Origin: Anaspis maculata
Taxonomy: Eukaryota; Arthropoda; Insecta; Coleoptera; Scraptiidae
Length of the DNA stretch: 64,000 bases
Assembly: GCA_949128115.1 (NCBI GenBank)
Contig: OX421967.1
Coordinates: forward strand, 56,928,855-56,992,854
Direction of reading: 5' to 3'
The notes beneath the pieces are model-generated. The model did not search any database and was not told the origin of the DNA. It saw nothing but the letters and a program-made list of their open reading frames with translations. The position numbers and the translations under genes are program-made. Of this stretch, positions 63,368 through 64,000 are shown piece by piece (position 1 is the stretch's first letter; the number at the start of each line of letters is the position of its first letter).

Positions 63368-63524
63368 ATGTGCAAAGTGTTCACGTGATTTCAAATTCAA
63401 GGACAGTTTGAGGAAGCACGTTTCGATGCCAAAGTGCGATCTTCGGAGTTGCAACGATCTTTTATTGATTATCGACCACATACCCAATTCAACCAATCAG
63501 AACAACCGATCGAGACCCACGTGA
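63368..63524 (+). pseudogene. Out-of-frame sixteenth finger and former C-terminus
   Basis: Beginning next to the stop, another frame reads FECAKCSRDFKFKDSLRKHVSMPKC (C-x2-C-x12-H-x5-C) and continues about 28 residues to TGA at 63522-63524. Compared with other units the junction 'gaagaccgattagtttgaa' lacks two bases (gaagac[at]cgatt.g) and has TAG where others have TGG. So the last finger is disconnected by two independent-looking lesions, or the two-exon structure here is misread. Confidence 0.6.
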
Positions 63525-64000
63525 CTCGGTTTAAGCTATCGATTAATGCACACTAGGAGGTGATTAATGCACACTAGGTAATAGCACCGGATTGAAATAT
63601 TTTTTGACCCACAAATAATATGTAATTGAAACGACTGTATTTATATACTTGTTTGGATTGAAATTTTAGTACTGGCGCGTTTAACGGGTCTTCCACTTAC
63701 TAAAATACAATTTTACAACCTATTAGACTTCGTTTCAACATTGTTTCCAGCAACGAGGCCCCTTCCTCCCTTAATACGCGACTGTGCACTCTCCTTTCAT
63801 GCGCTGTTAACAGCTGTTAGTGACATTTAGTTTTTAGCTCTACCAGTCTACCGCCCATGTGAAACTACTGTGTTGTGAACTACCACTCATGGCAAGATAA
63901 TTATCATTTAGCCAAGCAGAATTAGCTTAATCGAGTAGTGAGCTTCACAAGTGTATTCATTTATTAGAAAAAAGAAAAACCAAACATTCTCTTGAAATTG
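63525..64000. other. 3' flank of the zinc-finger gene
   Basis: Contains a tandem pair of gattaatgcacactagg at 63541 and 63562. AT-rich sequence follows with no clear AATAAA close to the stop and no further gene up to the window end. Confidence 0.5.

Noticed and set aside
62005..63384. Minus-strand frames with NEHFAHWNQSMSSAVACFNMC
   Set aside because: Antisense of the 93-bp zinc-finger repeats; stays open because every unit has the same composition.

Overview
The window looks like nuclear DNA of an arthropod, most likely an insect; I cannot name the species. The evidence is a metazoan ANKRD50 gene split into GT-AG exons, a C2H2 zinc-finger gene, remains of mariner-like, hAT and Ty1/copia elements, and many foldback elements. 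Coding exons are GC- and CpG-rich and sit in AT-rich, repeat-dominated DNA. No prokaryotic gene, rRNA, tRNA or CRISPR array was seen.

From about 1 to 48.6 kb the window is essentially one gene on the minus strand, the insect orthologue of ANKRD50 (SNX27-retromer/WASH recycling adaptor). Ten coding exons can be joined in one frame with matching splice phases: 48189-47900, 39021-38823, 33784-33221, 24612-24415, 23194-22983, 22192-21430, 21373-21254, 14829-14336, 14262-13973 and 4095-3221. The model has 4005 nt, or 1334 codons plus stop. It encodes a P-loop NTPase module (Walker A and B), a linker with a Ser/Thr-rich insertion, and about 16 ankyrin repeats. The C-terminal tail known in vertebrates is not seen and probably lies beyond the left edge.

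The introns are the unusual part. Nearly every long intron is filled by its own tandem-repeat family: about 105-bp units in 39.1-45.1 kb, AAGATTC-rich units in 34.3-38.8 kb, dimeric units of about 150 bp carrying a CTCGCC-GAA-GGCGAG hairpin in 25.1-31.1 kb, and aggtcaat/gctccaa units in 14.9-21.2 kb. An 8.6-kb nest of foldback transposons lies in 4.9-13.4 kb. A 133-bp satellite fills 1-3.2 kb beyond the last ankyrin exon. Large palindromic elements (25.5-26.5, 31.2-32.7, 34.6-35.0, 23.3-23.9 kb) are inserted in or beside these arrays.

At 48.2-48.8 kb there is a GC-rich probable 5' end of ANKRD50 and, on the opposite strand, a small possible exon ending at a strong donor. From 49 to 61 kb the DNA is a mosaic of elements: a 1.17-kb foldback element, a 1.6-kb satellite dense in heat-shock-element consensus, a TA-flanked TIR element, a hAT element with a perfect 8-bp target duplication, a decayed minus-strand ORF of a multicopy family, a second copy of the TACAGGGTG element, a 120-bp tandem array and a broken Ty1/copia pol fragment.

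At 61.7-63.5 kb a plus-strand gene encodes a 541-residue protein with 15 C2H2 fingers joined by an unusual AEDI-type linker. A sixteenth finger lies just downstream, out of frame. Functions are inferred by homology and motif reading only; no search was run.
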